Below are positions 21,336 through 32,414 of a DNA stretch of 64,000 nt, one piece after another. Position numbers and translations under genes: made by a program. Source of the stretch: Bicyclus anynana (taxonomy: Eukaryota; Arthropoda; Insecta; Lepidoptera; Nymphalidae); contig NC_069088.1 in NCBI RefSeq assembly GCF_947172395.1, positions 2,435,501 through 2,499,500 of the forward strand, in the 5' to 3' direction. Each line of letters opens with the position of its first letter. Within the stretch, counting starts at the first letter, position 1. Under the pieces are notes generated by a model that made no database searches, was not told the DNA's origin, and worked only from the letters and a program-made list of their open reading frames with translations.

Positions 21336-23278
21336 CTCGGCGAAAATTCTTAGCTAGGTCCGAGAATACTTCTTTTAGAATTTCATACATCTATTTCTGA
21401 AGTACTTGTTGTGCTAATAAACTATCAGCTGTAATTAATTATTGAGTTGATCCCGGTATAATGAAGCCTGTCATGTGAATTGATTCGAATTCTAATCGGA
21501 TTAATATAATGCTCACAGTGTAATAATAATATAATTAAACATAATAGGTATGTAATAATATATATTTTATACAAGCGGACACCTGAAATTTCGTTAACGT
21601 GAAATAAACTTTTTCTTTTATCACAATATTTGGTAGGTAGGTATTAGCTATTTGTTTAAATAATTTTCTTTGTTTACTACGTGACTCAATAAAATTAAGG
21701 CAATTAGCCACCTTTGTTCGCCTCAGTTTTAATGCGCTAGTACCATATCTCTAGTACCTCCTCTATCTACCGCCACCTTGTCGTCTATATCTACTTATTT
21801 ATCTCTTGGCGGGTAAATGAGATCACTAACGCTGGCACCATAATGGATAATGTTCACTATTTATAAATGTTAGCTTTCTGTATTCTCCGTTGAAAACAAA
21901 AATACCCGTGAAAGAATTATTTTGATACGTTAACTAATTCCCGAGATATAAAATTTTAAAGTGATCAGCAGGCTCGCCTTTAATGCCGTGACGTCATCAA
22001 ACAACATTCGCTCGCCGGTTATACGCAATTTTGTACTTCTGCCTTACCTACTGACGAACTAATGGTTACAATTAATAAAATATTTTTGTATTGAATAGCC
22101 CGTTTAACGAGGCTAAATGTTACATATCATCACACTACGACCAATAGGAGTCGATATTTATGCGAACTTTGAATGCATGTAAAATCATAACTATTTAGTA
22201 TTTTTAAATAAAACAAAAACTAGTGTATCTGTACTGTATATATAAAAGCTCTAATGTAACGAAGTTTCAAGTGATTTTGCGTACCTAGTAACATTGTCCA
22301 ATGCGCCGCCAGTCGCGCGCAAACTTATCTTGCGCGCACTCTAGAATAAAACTGGGGTACAAAAATGTTTAGAATTAAAAACTGACATCTAGTAAAAAAT
22401 CTACTAAGTAAATAATTTAGTAATATCATTGGGTTTATCAACTGATCGTAAGATGGCGATGTTCAATATTTTATTTAGTTATAATTGAAATATAATTTTA
22501 AATAATAATGAATATTATAATTGCATTTAAAATTATTGAAAAGTAATATATTTACGAAATATAACCTATTTTTATATCGTAAATTATTATTATTTAATAG
22601 CGTCATCTATGAATATTCCATAAAATGACGTAGCAACGTAAGGGCAGCCCCGAAACTTCCATAAAATTTTTGCAGTGGCTTTCAATTTCCAGACTTTCCA
22701 CTAGATGGCACTTTATAAATTTAAAAAATATATATTTATTTATTTACAAAATATCTATGATAAATAATATTGAATATTAAAAAAAAATAATAGTGGACAC
22801 ATTATTAATAGTTAGATAACACATAAACACATAAATTAACTAATTCTCCTTTGCTATAACCGCCCTCTATTATAATTTTGTTGAACTTTAAAACAAGTTT
22901 CATCGTAGTTGTCATGGCTTCCTAGTTTCTTAATGTTTCGCTAGATGTCATATTGAAAATAATAAACGCCATTCTTAATAATACATTGAATTTAAGCTAG
23001 TTAAAATAATTGTGTTTTATTTATTACAGTTATTATTTTTTTTTGGCTCAGGCAACGTACCTACAGGGTCCACATTAAAGAGGACGGACTCATCACGGGT
23101 CAAGTTATCTTGTAGATCCCGTAGTTAGCATATCCGGATCACGAGGTCTTGATTATCATTAAGGGGTATGAAAAATATTATCACACCTACTCATAAAACT
23201 TCATCAAAATCGGTCAAGCCGTTTTGAAGTAATATGGCAACTAACACTGTGACACGAGAGTTTTAAAAATATAAAAAT
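21336..23278. other. No gene seen; long AT-rich spacer
   Basis: Contains two short related motifs (CCACTAGATGGCAC at 22700 and CGCTAGATGTCAT at 22939) and one GCCGTGACGTCATCAAAC. No frame, splice structure or known repeat is supported. Confidence 0.5.
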
Positions 23279-23417
23279 CATCATTATCAATCCATATTCG
23301 GCTGTCTGCTGAGCACGAGTCTCCTCTCAGAATAAGAGGGGTTGGGCCAATAGTCCACCACGTTGGCCCAATGGGGATTAGCATACTTCACATACGCAGA
23401 GATTTAAGAAATTCTCT

Positions 23418-23473
23418 GAAGGAAAAACATCGTGAGGAAACCTGTATAGTATTCCTCACGATGTTTTTCCTTC
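23418..23473. repeat. Perfect palindrome within a SINE, 22-bp arms
   Basis: 23418-23439 is the exact reverse complement of 23452-23473 (12-nt loop). The right arm is the normal SINE sequence. The left arm is an inverted copy that replaced the adjoining SINE bases. Confidence 0.95.
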
Positions 23474-23500
23474 ACCGTTTGACACACTTGATATTTAATT

Positions 23501-23910
23501 ACCCGACTGCAAGAAGGGTTATGTTTTTCGCGCGTATCTTGTATGTATGTATGTATATATATATATGTATGTATGTATGTAATATTCTTTATTACCTCAT
23601 ATCTTCCAAACCGCTGGACGGATTTACGTAATTAAGATATCATTACATTTGTCTTAATAACTCAAGTGTTCTTAGATAGGTGAAATTGAAAAAAAAAAAA
23701 AAAACAACAAGACGACTGTGAGACGCTATAGACTCGAGGTGAAAAAAATTTTTTTTTGCAATTAGAAAACAGTCGGGACCTGTAAAAAAATGTAGACGAA
23801 AATCATTCTATTCAATAATAGGTCCCGACTGTTTTCTAATTGCTTTCTACACTTCTGGACTGAGCTTGTTTTTTTTCTTTTCAGTTTTTGTATAATTGAT
23901 GCAGTCGGGT
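23501..23910. mobile_element. MITE with ACCCGACTGCA inverted ends
   Basis: Begins ACCCGACTGCA and ends TGCAGTCGGGT. After the left end it carries GGGTTATGTTTTTCGCGCG, then a TATG/TA microsatellite (23542-23580) and CCAAACCGCTGGACGGATTT. Related copies lie at 27.0 and 43.2 kb. It also contains the palindrome at 23758-23843. No transposase is encoded. Confidence 0.75.
23758..23843. repeat. Perfect palindrome, 24-bp arms
   Basis: 23758-23781 is the exact reverse complement of 23820-23843, with a 38-nt loop. The arm core ACAGTCGGGACC resembles the MITE end, so it may derive from a second, nested pair of ends. Confidence 0.95.
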
Positions 23911-24043
23911 TTTTTTATTTGTTTAATTAATTTATTTTTTCTTAAAAAGTACACAACTGAAAAGTTGGAGTCCCCGGACCGGATTCAAACCCACACACTC
24001 CGCATTCGGAGGCAGAGCTCATATCAACTGGGCAATCACGGCT

Positions 24044-24868
24044 TTTTTTAATATTTTTTTTTTCCTCTATTGTAAAGTACTAATTCGGTACCAAAAAAAT
24101 TTATGATCTAGCCTACATAAGTGACTAATTAGTAATTCAACTTTAACCTAAACTTATAATATATTATTATTATACTAAGATAATGTCCAATAACTTAATC
24201 TTAGTCTTTCACTAACTATTACGTCTTTAGGTCACTTTGTTCACGTGATCTTCTATGTACTTAACACTACACTATCACTAGTCACTATACACTAACTCAA
24301 ATAATTTGGTCCATTTAAGTCTTCTCACTCTATTCGTAAGTTTCAATATAAAAATACATCCTGTATACTGATAATAATGTGAAATTAATGCTAGTTCCCG
24401 CTTACAAATCCCAATCGACAATAACATCTAATTTCATTAACGAAGGGAAACTTTTAATTTATTCTCCAAAGGAACGTTTGATTACGAATTGTTTCCGTTC
24501 GCGGAATGTTGAGCGTGAGGCGAATTAAGGCTCTTTTTTGCCGCCCAAAAATTTCGGGACAAAATAAATCGTTACATTATATAGGGAGGTGAAATATTTA
24601 AACATTATCGATATCGACAAGAATTTGAATAAACATTTTAATAATTGTCGATATGGATAATCATAATACAATATTAAGTAGCAGGTTTCAAGGGTCCAGA
24701 TCCTCCAAGTAAACTTGGAGATGAAGCGGATTTTTTTTATTTCCATTAAATTAAAAAAAAATCCATTGTAGACATATTGTCTCCAGTCGTAAGGTTCTTA
24801 AGTAACGCTTGCTAGAGACACTTCTTTAGCGGTGTTTTCCAACGATTGCCGCGAAGTTAAGTTCTTTT
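24044..24868. other. No gene seen
   Basis: AT-rich; minus-strand frames at 24525-24746 lack motifs. No known repeat recognised. Confidence 0.5.
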
Positions 24869-25072
24869 GACGGCCTCCGTGGCGCAGTGATATGCGCGGT
24901 AGATTTAGAAAACGGAGGTCCTGGGTTCGATCCCCGGCTGGGCAGATTGAGATTCTTTTAATTAGTCCAGGTCTGGCTGGTGGGAGGCTTCGGCCGTGGC
25001 TAGTTACCAACCTACAGGCAAAGACGTACCGCCAAGCGATTTAGCGTTCCGATACGATGTCGTGTAGAAACC
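24869..25072 (+). mobile_element. tRNA-SINE family A, 3'-truncated
   Basis: Full tRNA-like head: A box TGGCGCAGTGA and B box GGTTCGATCCC. The body stops at GTCGTGTAGAAACC. Loss of the 3' end is unusual for a retroposed copy and points to later deletion. Confidence 0.9.
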
Positions 25073-25160
25073 TATGTAGCCTAAGTGTGCTTACTTACAC
25101 GATAGTAAAACACAATCAAGCCTTTTTTTGTCTGTCTGTCTTGGCGAGTGAGTAGCGCTT

Positions 25161-25384
25161 TTTTTTTAATTCTTTACAAGTTAGCCCTTAACTACAATCT
25201 CACCTGATGGTAAGTGATGATGCAATCTAAGATGGAAGTGGGCTAACTACTTAGGAGGAGGATGAAAATCCACACTCCTTTCGGTTTCTACACGGCATAG
25301 TAACGGAACGCTAAATCGCTTGGCGGTACATCTTTGCCGGTAGGGTGGTAACTAGTCACGGCCAAAGCCTCCTACCAGTCAGAC
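25161..25384 (-). mobile_element. tRNA-SINE family A, 5'-truncated
   Basis: Minus-strand tail and body from TTTAATTCTTTACAAGTTAG to GCCTCCTACCAGTCAGACC. It faces the previous copy with 88 bp between them. Confidence 0.9.
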
Positions 25385-25951
25385 CGCCAAAAGGCCGCCA
25401 AAAGCGTGGTGAGAACTTAGACACAAGAATCTACAAAACTTGAAAGATAATGAGTTCCATGTAATGTAAGAGGCAAATGACGGTTTTGGATGGGTCGATA
25501 TGAATAAATGGCACCCAATATAAAACGCTGCTTAGCAAGATTGAAAAAGGTCCAAAGATTGTACTATAAATTTTGTTCGCGACTACACGCTGGATAAGTG
25601 GGGTTTATTTCCGAAGATTTGGGTGAAGTTCACCCTAAGTTTGCTTCGATTCGGGGGAGAGAAGGGATGTGAAGAATTTTCGTTGTACAATGTCGATGAA
25701 TTTATTAATTTTTGCACTTATTAAAATTTATTTCTAGTAAGAGTGTTGGCTTATAAATGCTTTACTTTACGTCGTGACACTGCATTGTTTTCCATGTAAT
25801 ACTTTATATGACATGCTACTAATATATACACATTTTTTTAGATGTAAGGTAGGTACCCTGTGCTTTATGCTTGAAAATGTTCTAGCCCAACCCTTGTCTA
25901 AGGAGACAAGAATGTTGTTTAATTTTGGTAAAATAGCGGTTAATCGTAGGT
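25385..25951. other. No gene seen
   Basis: No supported frame or repeat. Base composition is a little less AT-rich near 25600-25680. Confidence 0.5.
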
Positions 25952-25961
25952 AAATAATGTA

Positions 25962-26274
25962 ATAGAGCCGTGATAGCCCAGTGGATATGACCGCTGCCTC
26001 AGATTCCGGAGGGTGTGGGTTCGAATCCGCTCCGGGGCATACACCTCCAATTTTTCAGTTGTGTGCATTTTAAGAGATTAAATATCACGTGTCTCAAACG
26101 GTGAAGGAAAATATCGTGAGGAAACCTGCATACCAGAGAATTTTCTTAATTCTCTGAGTGTGTGAAGGCTGCCAATCCGCATTGGGCCAGCGTGGTGGAC
26201 TATTGGTCTAACCCCTCTCATTCTGAGAGGAGACTCGAGCTCAGCAGTGAGCCGAATATGGGTTGATGACGACG
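25962..26274 (+). mobile_element. tRNA-SINE family B, full length (best reference copy)
   Basis: The 313-bp element has A box TAGCCCAGTGG and B box GGTTCGAATCC, i.e. an internal RNA polymerase III promoter. The body carries CATTTTAAGAGATTAAATAT, CATACCAGAGAATTTTC and TGGGCCAGCGTGGTGGAC, and a short TGATGACGACG tail. It is flanked by an exact 10-bp duplication AAATAATGTA (25952-25961 and 26275-26284). It encodes no protein and must use reverse transcriptase from a LINE. Confidence 0.97.
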
Positions 26275-26284
26275 AAATAATGTA

Positions 26285-26558
26285 TTCTAATGTATAATGT
26301 GGCTCCTATGAGGGTATTCAGCATTAAACAAACCATCTATAAATAAAGAAGAACCATGATATTATAATTATAATATCTACTATCTTAGTACCCATAACAC
26401 AAGCTACTCTGTATGATTACTTTGGGGCTAGATAGTGATGTGTATTGTTTAAGTATCTATAAATAAAATAAAATGGAACGTTTCACGATGATCGGTTGAG
26501 TAGAATAATAGGTGGATTATTAAATCAAAACTTTTTTTTTTGTTTATCTATCACATGT
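26285..26558. other. No gene seen
   Basis: AT-rich. Contains a 20-bp perfect palindrome GATATTATAATTATAATATC at 26357-26376. Confidence 0.5.
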
Positions 26559-26566
26559 ATTACAGT

Positions 26567-26710
26567 CAGTGACGTGCACTTCATACATGCATTAAAGTAC
26601 TGCATACCCTAAGAGTTGTCTTCTTAATGCTTATTAAATACAGATTTTTCTATTCTGCTTAGTTTTATTACTAGCGCATACCCTGATCAACAACCTTATG
26701 CACGCCACTG
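26567..26710. mobile_element. hAT-type MITE with 8-bp target duplication
   Basis: Ends are CAGTGACGTGCA and, read inward from the right, CAGTGGCGTGCAT. Exact flanking ATTACAGT copies lie at 26559-26566 and 26711-26718. The 144-bp element is non-coding. It is a different family from the element at 16.3 kb. Confidence 0.92.
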
Positions 26711-26718
26711 ATTACAGT

Positions 26719-27024
26719 CGGCCACAGAGTAACGGTATCTAAAGAAAAAGCACTCGGCATAGCAACCAATGGCGCATGCCTAAGAGCCGAAAAATGTTTC
26801 ACTTACGTCGTGGTTTTTGTTTTATCGATACTGTCCACACATCGCATCACTAGCGAAACCTCGAGATAAGTTCGACAAGTTGCCTTCTTTCACTAAAATA
26901 TGTAGCGACACGATATTGAAAAGTTTTTGCCGATCCAATGTACTTATCTAGCCGAGTTAGTGTTCTAAACTGTATCGAACTGGTTTCGTATGAGATTTAG
27001 TGGCGTAAGAATAAATTCCTTTTT
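26719..27024. other. No gene seen
   Basis: No supported frame or repeat between the hAT-type element and the next MITE. Confidence 0.45.
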
Positions 27025-27352
27025 ACCCGACTGCGGCAAATCCAGGAAAGATTATAATTTTAGCAGTCTATGTATGGTTGTTGTATGTACTCGTATGTAT
27101 GTATGTATGTATTTGCGTATGTATCTCCTTGACGACTGGACAGTTCATCCGATTTTGATGGTGAATAAGTTGTTGTGTCGATTCGTTTCTTTTTTGTGGC
27201 TGATCCATATAAGTATAAGTAACTAATGAATAAATATATAACTAATGAATAAATAAATAATAATAATTATTATTATAACAAGTCGATTGACAAATAGAAA
27301 GAGACGATTCTTCTAAACTCCGATTTCAACCAATTTGTGTCTGAAGTCGGGT
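27025..27352. mobile_element. MITE with ACCCGACTGC / GAAGTCGGGT ends
   Basis: Opens ACCCGACTGCGGCAAATCC and closes CTGAAGTCGGGT. It has a TATG microsatellite at 27088-27113 and an 18-bp tandem duplication (TAACTAATGAATAAATAT) at 27220-27258. The layout is as in the 23.5 kb copy, but most of the interior differs. Confidence 0.65.
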
Positions 27353-27739
27353 AATTGTTTTTTGACGGATTTATTTTTGCTGCATAAACAAATTCTTTGA
27401 AAATTATTAAATTCAAATTAAAAGATAGAAATAATAAAATTATAATTAGCGATTTGGTTCTTTTAGAGCAAAATAGCTAATTATTTTACAAAGCTAGAAG
27501 TTTGTCAGTGCATTTTCCTATCATGGGCAAGGAGTTAGGTCATGAGGGTTTGGGAAGGAAGCAGGTAACGACGGCCCTGACCTGGCTGTGACATCTGAGG
27601 CACAGTGGTGTTGAGCCTCATGTGACTGTAATTTTATCGACTACTAGAATACCGTAATGCTGCCAGGCGGTAAAATTAAGCGTAATAGTAGCACTTTCCC
27701 AAACGAACTACTACTTAACGTAAAAATTTATCTTAATAA
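27353..27739. other. No gene seen
   Basis: A GC-richer block at 27515-27625 (GAAGCAGGTAACGACGGCCC) may be an old LINE piece, but no protein match is visible. Confidence 0.4.
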
Positions 27740-27910
27740 CTAGCTAACTCCACGCGGTTTCTCTTGGGAATACGGGAATAATATATAGGCCTATAGCCTT
27801 CCTCGATAAATGAGCTATCTAACACTGAAAGAATTTATCAAATCAAACCAGAGATTAGCGCGTCCAAAACAAACAATCAAACTCTTCAACTTTATAAAAT
27901 TAGTATAGAT
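27740..27910 (-). mobile_element. Non-autonomous Helitron-like element (short family)
   Basis: Minus-strand copy from the 5' end (AATCTATACTAATTTTATAA) to GTGGAGTTAGCTAG, with the ACTACTGG block deleted. It has the same order of blocks as the 59.6 kb copy. Confidence 0.8.
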
Positions 27911-28399
27911 TATGACGTTATGTAAGAAAAAAATAGACATCGAATTCCGGGCACATAAAGTTGCGGGCATCTTCTAGTGTTATATTATAACAAAATAAGC
28001 ACCCAGCCACGCTCTGTCGAAACTACCCACAGTTTTAATAAAATATATTATTTCTAAACAAAAGTCAGTGTTTCATTCCAATAAAGCGAAGAGCCGTCTT
28101 GCACTACGCAAGACGACGGAGCGAAAAATTGCGGTCGGGCTCTGAGCTAAACTGTTTCACGCAAATATTACTCCGTTTCGTTTCGTTTCATCGTATTTCA
28201 CTACGGGGTTATTCTGTTGGAGCAATGATTTTTCTTCAACGCTGATACAACGATGAAACAATTTTTTACTCAGTGACAAGTTTAACGAAACAAGATTAAT
28301 ATCCACTGTGGAAGTCCATCGACTAATGATGATGAAGATTGATACTAATGACAACTTTAACAGTTATCTGCTATCTCATCTGATGTTAAATGTCAATGC
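27911..28399. other. No gene; small Helitron and LINE ends
   Basis: AGTTGCGGGCATCTTCTAG near 27958-27976 is a decayed Helitron 3' end. CACTGTGGAAGTCCATCGAC with a TAATGATGATGAAG tail at 28303-28337 is the last few codons and tail of the RTE-like LINE. Confidence 0.45.
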
Positions 28400-28560
28400 T
28401 ATAGTCTGGCAAATTAGTTGATGACACTCCCATGATATGCGGGAGACGGGGGGAAAGACGGCGGGGAAGTGAGGTGCATCAGTCGTGGTTCATTCATCGC
28501 TACACGCCCCCCGGCCCAAGCGGACCATCGGGAGTTACGAACAAAGTTGCCAAGCTATAG
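28400..28560. mobile_element. MITE with TATAGCTTGGCAA-type ends, both ends present
   Basis: CTATAGTCTGGCAAATTAG at the left mirrors AAGTTGCCAAGCTATAG at the right, and the next bases (ATGACACTCCCAT and ATCGGGAGT) are partly mirrored too. The GC-rich centre is shared with the copies at 2.2 and 63.5 kb. Confidence 0.75.
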
Positions 28561-28640
28561 ATGGTATTGGTAACCATACATGACTGGTGGTGGGGAATAT
28601 ACCGTATACATGACTGGTTTTGGTTCTCACTGTATTTATA

Positions 28641-28709
28641 CGCTATACCGCTTGGCGATATATTTTTTTTGACTAGGGTAATAACTAGCCACTGCCCAAA
28701 CCTATATCA
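28641..28709 (-). mobile_element. tRNA-SINE family A, short body fragment
   Basis: CCGCTTGGCGATATA and GGGTAATAACTAGCCACTGC match the minus strand of the family A body. Very diverged. Confidence 0.5.
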
Positions 28710-29726
28710 CCAAAGTCGTTTAATATAGAACAAATATAATACTAAATGTTTGAAATACATAAGAGAATTTAATTACAAAATAGCAGCATTAGTATAAATC
28801 GTTCTACAGTTGATACTAGTTTAGTTTGCAACATTCCAAACATTTAATTTTGAAACGTAGCATTCATAGTGTAATAGAACCCAATATTACGAGTATTTGT
28901 ATTAAGGCTTCATCTGATCGAAATTACTAGCCGGGTGTGTTGCAATCGACTGTGGTCTAAATTAATATCATGTTCAAATATAACATAATCTGTAGCATGA
29001 ATTCTGCATCAAACATCTTTATTAAATGTAAATTAATGTAAATGAAGTCTGTTATTTTCTAGCCAATGTCCTATAAACTAAAGGTTTCTAGTTCTATTTA
29101 AATTGATTGTCTTTTATCTGCGGCCTTGCTCTCTTTTAGATTTTGTCAATTAAAACTTTGTGCTAACCCTCGGCAATGTTATGCGAAATGAAAAATTTTA
29201 TGCAGGTACTTTTTTGCACTTATCACAAACTTTCATGACGATCGATTGGAATTAGGTACTTCAAAGTGTGATAAAAACACATTCGCACCTCGTATCTACG
29301 AAGTTAGGATTAATATAAAAGTGGTTTCAACGTCGAGCTCGACGATGATTTCAACAACTAACAGCTTAGTGTTAGAGAATATGACGAATGAACAAAGTGC
29401 ACATAAATCATGTCTGTGCCCCTTATTAAAGACGTAAACGAGTTTACTGCAGTTTCATAAATATTACATTTTTTTCGTTATTTTTGAAAAACTCTTTCTC
29501 ATAGCGGCACATAAGACGTACATGTTGAGATTGCCTGTCGGTGTGAAAAGGGTAAACTTTCTTTTACGGAATAGTTACCTAGCGGATGCATTTGCGGGAA
29601 ATTCTGTTATTTTTACTATTCATATTCACATTATATTCGTCTTCTTATGGAAACCGGTTTGGGGTTGGTTATTTCAATGTTAAAAGGCATAGAAACATTT
29701 TTTGTGTTTTATGAAATCAATACTTC
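28710..29726. other. No gene seen; AT-rich spacer
   Basis: A 63-codon plus frame at 29246-29437 has no motif. A short palindrome CGTCGAGCTCGACG lies at 29330. Confidence 0.5.
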
Positions 29727-30150
29727 ATTATCATCATCATCATATCAGCTGATGTACGTCCACTGCAGGACATAGGCCTTTTGTAGGGACTTCCAAACCT
29801 CACGATACTGAGCCATCTCCACCCAGCGAATCCCTGCGACTCGCTTGATGTCGTCAGTCCACCTGGTGGGAAGTTGACCAACACTGCGTTTTCTAGTGTG
29901 GGGACGCCATTCAAGCACTTTGGGATCCCAACGTCCATCGGCTCTTTGATCTATGTTCCCCGCCCATTGCCACTTCAGCTTCGCAACTCGTTGAGCTATG
30001 TATATATATATGCTATATGACTTTGGTTCTTCTGTGGATCTCCTCATTTCTGATTCGATCACGCAGAGACCTCACATAGCTCGTTCCATCGCCCACTGTG
30101 TGACTCTGAGCTTTCTTATGAGGCCCATAGTTAGCGACCAAGTCTCAATC
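29727..30150 (-). mobile_element. RTE-like LINE, C-terminal coding fragment
   Basis: The minus strand encodes RVAKLKWQWAGNIDQRADGR, PKVLEWRPHTRKRSVGQLPT, RWTDDIKRVAGIRWVEMAQY and LQKAYVLQW before the stop near 29745. Upstream of a TATA microsatellite (29999-30011) a shifted frame gives TQWAMERAM and RDRIRNEEIHRRTKV. The tail is an ATG/TGA repeat. The layout matches the 13.1 kb copy. Confidence 0.92.
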
Positions 30151-31055
30151 AATACTTACATAAATAAAATTGAGCCTCAATAGCTCAATTTTTATCATGG
30201 CAACATGCTTGTAACTGACACCTTGACAGATTGTCAGTGATCTTTGCGTAGTAGCGTTTGTTTAAGGTGTTTTAAAAGCAATTTATGTTTTTTTTTGTTT
30301 AATGCTTCTCTGTCTATGATTTAATGTTTCCTTTTACCTCGTGTCTTAATGACATTTGACAATATTAAATGACATTGACAGCTTACACCGGATATGACTT
30401 CAATTCCAGGTGTTTTATTTGATGTTTTGTACACTTTTACTGTATTAATTATTGTCTATGTTTAATTTGTAGACAAGGGAGCGAAACGAATTTTTTTTAT
30501 CTAATTAATGCGGGTTCAAAAACTTCTGAAAATTATATTCGCAACAGCAATTTGTATCTTCTATCCGCAAAAAATACTATCGACCTGCTTTTAAATTATA
30601 AATAAAAAATAAATTTTGGGACATGTCCTTTGATATACAACACTTTTCATCCAGTGAACAGGTGGGTGAAGGTCGTTTCTAATACGGATCTCCTACAATC
30701 AAAAATACACACTCGGTCACAATGTTGTTATTTAATATGATAAAGAAATAAACCTTTTAAATAATATATTGCACCCGGGGCCTTAATACAGGTTTAAGCC
30801 AAGTTAATTGGCTGTTATAGCAGCCAACAGCGGCGATCTTTGTTCAATGCGCCCGAAACAAACTTCCAGAGCTTCAGTTTCAAAGGCTTTTAAGCTGGAT
30901 TATAATGTCGGCTCTCAGCGTACTGCAGGCTATGACGCTTCACGAAAACAAAGATAGCCATCAGCTATTAACACTACTGCACGGCATATTCCTAGGACAA
31001 GAGCCGGTGACAGTATTAGTGATCTTTTTTTAACCCTATTTTGTAAATAATCCTA
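30151..31055. other. No gene; possible SINE remnant
   Basis: TGAGCCTCAATAGCTCAATT at 30170-30189 matches the head of the SINE at 38.3 kb. Nothing else is supported; frames are short. Confidence 0.45.
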
Positions 31056-31454
31056 TCCTACTAATATTATAAACGCGAAAGTTTGTATGGATGTTTGGAT
31101 GTTTGTTACTCTATAACGCCGCTACTACTGAAGCGATTTAGCTGAAATTTGGAATGGAAATAGATTTTACTCTGGTTTAACACATAGGCTATTTTATCTC
31201 GAAAAAGTCCAAGATATTCCCGAGATTTGCGAAAACTGATGATTTTGATGATATTAACGTTTGTTACTCTTTCACGCCTCGACTACTGAACCGAATTAGC
31301 TTTTTAAAATTTGCTAGCTTTAGCTAAATTTGGTATTAGGATTGATTATAGCCTGGATTAAAATATAACTGGATTATCCCGGTAAAATGCATGGTTTCCG
31401 AGGGATTTGTGAAAAACTAAATTCCACACTGACGAAGTCACGGGCGTCCGCTAG
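31056..31454 (+). mobile_element. Helitron-like element with duplicated interior
   Basis: Runs from ACTAATATTATAAACGCGAA to GGGCGTCCGCTAG. The block TTGTTACTCT...CTACTGAA...TAGCTGAAATTTGG occurs twice (31105-31155 and 31259-31340), so the copy is longer than the 235-bp relative at 32.2 kb. Confidence 0.8.
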
Positions 31455-31593
31455 TATTAATTATAATCTTCCTTTCCGATTTATCGTAAAGTTTGTATTA
31501 GGTGTGGATATGACAATAGGCCAACGTGTAGGATTGGAACTTATGATCTTCTTGGTGTTAAGTCCGACACCTTTTTTCGTAGATCTACGAGTA

Positions 31594-31826
31594 TTTTTTT
31601 TTATTCTTTACAAGTCAGCCCTTGACTACAATCTCACCTAATGGTAAGTGATGATGCAATAAAAGATGGAAGCGGGCTAACTTGTTAAGAGGAGGATGAA
31701 AATCCCTACCCCTTTTGGTTTCTACATGACATGGTACCGGAACGACAAATCGCTTGGCGGTACCTCTTTGTCGGTGGGGTGGTAACTAGCCACGGCCGAA
31801 GCCTCCCACCAGCGAGACCTGAACCA
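31594..31826 (-). mobile_element. tRNA-SINE family A, 5'-truncated
   Basis: Minus-strand tail and body to GCCTCCCACCAGCGAGACCT. The head with A and B boxes is missing. Confidence 0.88.
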
Positions 31827-31913
31827 GCAGCCAATATATCATGTATCTAATGTATTTATCTGACCGGTACCTACGTACACGTGAATGTAGCAAAAAAACG
31901 ATTCTAAATACTA

Positions 31914-31973
31914 TAGTTTAAAAATCATCTCATAAACATTAAGTAAAATATTTATGAGATGATTTTTAAACTA
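31914..31973. repeat. Perfect palindrome, 23-bp arms
   Basis: 31914-31936 is the exact reverse complement of 31951-31973, with a 14-nt loop. It does not belong to any family seen here. Confidence 0.95.
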
Positions 31974-32180
31974 ATTTTTGAGATCAGTTTTTTAAAGATA
32001 CATTTGTATTTGGAATTTTATTATGAATCAAATTAATATTAATGATTTGAAATAGGGTTTTTAAATTATGTTTTTAAAATTCTAGAAAGACATTGTGGCG
32101 TTTGGTAATAAAAAAAAAGACATTTGTAATTTAAAACTTAGTGTTAGTTAAACTATTTAAAAATATGAAGGAAACCAATA

Positions 32181-32414
32181 TCACACTAATATTATAAAGG
32201 CGAAAGTTTGTGTGAAAGTGTGTAAGTGTGTAAGTGTGTAAGTATGTTTGTTCCTCTTTTACACTGCAGCTACTGAAGCGATTTGGCTGAAATTTGGAAT
32301 GGAAATAGATTTTGCTCTGGATTAACACATATGCTACTTTTCATCCCGGAAAAATCCATGGTTCCCGCGGGATTTGTGAAAAACTGAATTCCACGCGGAT
32401 AAAGTCGCGGCTAG
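32181..32414 (+). mobile_element. Helitron-like element, AAAGGCGAAAGTTTG family
   Basis: Starts TCACACTAATATTATAAAGG and ends GTCGCGGCTAG. It has GTGTAAGTGTGTAAGTGTG repeats near the 5' end and CCCGGAAAAATCCATGGTTC in the middle. It serves as the reference for the copies at 31.1, 33.5, 51.6 and 61.5 kb. Confidence 0.85.

Larger units (their letters stand above)
23279..24043 (-). mobile_element. tRNA-SINE family B, split by a MITE and carrying a palindrome
   Basis: The 3' part is 23279-23500. The head (TCAACTGGGCAATCACGGCT on the plus strand) and B box region are 23939-24043. The MITE at 23501-23910 lies between. In the 3' part a segment has been duplicated in inverted orientation (23418-23473). 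Confidence 0.85.
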
